A stretch of DNA of 64,000 nt, taken from the NCBI RefSeq assembly GCF_014646215.1, contig NZ_BMNA01000010.1:53369-117368 (forward strand), given 5' to 3'. Below the pieces are notes generated by a model, which was given only the letters and a program-made list of their open reading frames with translations, searched no databases and had not been told where the DNA came from. This document shows, piece after piece, positions 63,289 through 64,000 of this stretch. The DNA is from Nakamurella endophytica. GTDB lineage: Bacteria; Actinomycetota; Actinomycetes; Mycobacteriales; Nakamurellaceae. Both the position numbers and the translations under genes were made by a program. The first letter of the stretch is position 1. Each line of letters starts with the position of its first letter.

Positions 63289-63852
63289 GTGCCCGGCGAC
63301 TTCTGCCTCGTCCACGCCACCGGCCGACTCCGCGACCGCTGGATGGGCGCCCTCGTCCAGTGGGTCACCGACTCTCCCTGCGAGCACGCCGCTGTGTACG
63401 TCGGTCACGTCGATGGCTACGACAAGCCGCAGTGCGTGGAGGCCCGGCCCGGTGGCGCCGGGTTCATCGACGCCGACCACTACACCGGCCGCGCGTTGTG
63501 GTCCGGCGGCCGGCTCCCCGCCCACCTGATCCCGACCGACGCCCAGCGGCAGGCCATCGTCGCCGCGGCGCTGGCCAAGGTCGGCACGCCGTACGGCGTC
63601 CTCGACATCGTCGCCATCGGGCTGGCGCAGCGACGGCTTGGATCCCGCGTCGATGCACGCCGGGCGATCGCCGAGCAGCCGTGGTGGGTGCGTCGACTCA
63701 TGCGCACCGACCGCTTGATCTGCAGCGAGTTGATCGATCTCGTTTATGAGGAGGCGGGGGTGCACCTGTTCACGGACGGGCGGCCGCATCAGCTCGTCGC
63801 GCCCTCCGATCTGTGGGTGTTGCTTGGATCCCCGATCGGTTGGTGGTCGTAG
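63289..63852 (+). CDS. Permuted papain-fold protein (YiiX/NlpC-P60 superfamily)
   Basis: 187 residues. The permuted order is visible: an N-terminal GDFCLVHATG and EHAAVYVG with the catalytic His come first, and the Cys comes last in LICSELIDLVYEEAG. This fold cleaves peptides, lipids or amide bonds, and is common in phages and small elements. GTG 63289 has no SD. It is divergent from the integrase and is the first cargo gene of the element. Its role, such as cell-wall lysis or lipid processing, is unknown. Confidence 0.75.
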   Translation: MPGDFCLVHATGRLRDRWMGALVQWVTDSPCEHAAVYVGHVDGYDKPQCVEARPGGAGFIDADHYTGRALWSGGRLPAHLIPTDAQRQAIVAAALAKVGTPYGVLDIVAIGLAQRRLGSRVDARRAIAEQPWWVRRLMRTDRLICSELIDLVYEEAGVHLFTDGRPHQLVAPSDLWVLLGSPIGWWS

Positions 63853-63938
63853 TGCCCTTCCCCGCCCGCGGCATGTCCATCCCGGTCAAGTGGGTCAAGT
63901 CGCTGCTCGCGAAGATCCGCCGCAAGAGGCGGATCTAG
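63852..63938 (+). CDS. Short cationic peptide ORF
   Basis: 28 residues from a GTG that overlaps the previous stop (TAGTG). The sequence is basic and amphipathic (VKWVKSLLAKIRRKRRI). The last codons lie in a perfect 8-bp hairpin, so the basic tail may only reflect that structure. Tentative; ATG 63873 would give 21 residues. Confidence 0.35.
   Translation: MPFPARGMSIPVKWVKSLLAKIRRKRRI
63914..63935 (+). terminator. Hairpin after papain-fold gene
   Basis: GATCCGCC / GCAAGA / GGCGGATC, an 8-bp perfect stem, without T-run, 62 bases after the preceding stop. Confidence 0.5.
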
Positions 63939-64000
63939 GTGTACTGCTCGGAGAGGTTGGTTGAGCGGGTGTGATGACACGATCTGATTGATCTTGTTCG

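Larger units (their letters stand above)
61929..64000. mobile_element. Left end of an integrated element (rnpB site), continuing beyond window
   Basis: Contents: a tyrosine integrase next to the putative att fragment, a permuted papain-fold protein and a short cationic ORF. Codon use of this stretch is slightly less GC-extreme than the neighbours. The orientation of the rnpB fragment implies that the intact rnpB should lie at the right end, outside the window. The extent and type (prophage or integrative element) cannot be judged. Confidence 0.6.

Overview
The window is chromosomal DNA of a very GC-rich actinobacterium. Three things point there: strong G/C bias at third codon positions, many GTG starts, and a gene order that can be recalled as conserved with Mycobacterium tuberculosis (roughly the Rv2178c to Rv2224c neighbourhood). 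That neighbourhood includes aroG, RNase AS, an acyltransferase, an ArsA-like ATPase, an SRPBCC protein, pimB, an NlpC/P60 endopeptidase, a DnaQ-UvrC fusion, trpD, ctaE-qcrCAB, ctaC-ctaF, asnB, adoK, an ErpA-type protein, DUF3043 and glnA2, with a CaeA-like protease nearby. The species cannot be named from sequence alone; a Nakamurella-like organism is only a guess.

Layout. 1-7.0 kb: a 5'-truncated sensor kinase, a lipoprotein serine hydrolase pseudogene with three lesions, a DHFR-like reductase, Lsr2, and a surface protein next to a class F-type sortase. 7.0-17.4 kb (mostly minus strand): aroG, RNase AS, acyltransferase, then a tightly packed operon SRPBCC / ArsA-like ATPase / CxxC protein / ROK kinase joined by 4-nt start-stop overlaps, then a phosphoesterase and a PimB-like mannosyltransferase. 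17.7-25.7 kb: a hydrolase and a winged-helix regulator in divergent orientation, an NlpC/P60 endopeptidase behind a c-di-AMP (ydaO-type) riboswitch, an NYN-domain protein, and a DnaQ-UvrC fusion nuclease with a LexA-type SOS box over its promoter. 25.7-39.7 kb: trpD with a degenerate receiver protein, the respiratory bc1-aa3 genes (ctaE-qcrCAB and, divergently, ctaC-ctaF), an EthA-like monooxygenase, AsnB, adenosine kinase and an iron-sulfur carrier. 40-54.5 kb: DUF3043 and DUF2087 proteins, TetR, glnA2, a cluster of two esterases, a secreted beta-helix protein and an ATP-grasp protein, a large secreted malectin/Kelch protein, Nei2 and a tripeptidyl-peptidase-like lipoprotein. 54.7-61.9 kb: EamA transporter, RNB ribonuclease, an ECF42 sigma factor with its DGPF partner, a small zinc-ribbon-like protein behind a perfect SOS box, and a lipoprotein.

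61.9-64 kb appears to be the left end of an integrated element. A tyrosine integrase abuts a short copy of the 3' end of the RNase P RNA gene, which suggests integration into rnpB. The cargo visible here is a permuted papain-fold protein and a short cationic ORF. No complete rRNA, tRNA, CRISPR array or insertion sequence was seen.

Regulatory themes. Several genes carry a TANNNT-like -10 element exactly 6 nt before the start codon, as in leaderless mRNAs. Many operon joints are ATGA/GTGA overlaps. Several intergenic regions contain GC-rich tandem repeats (24, 19 and about 44 bp units). The oxidase gene ctaE and the ctaC/asnB intergenic region share an 11-bp element. Coordinates of starts are reasoned from homologue N-termini, Shine-Dalgarno (SD) sites and overlaps, not from experiment.
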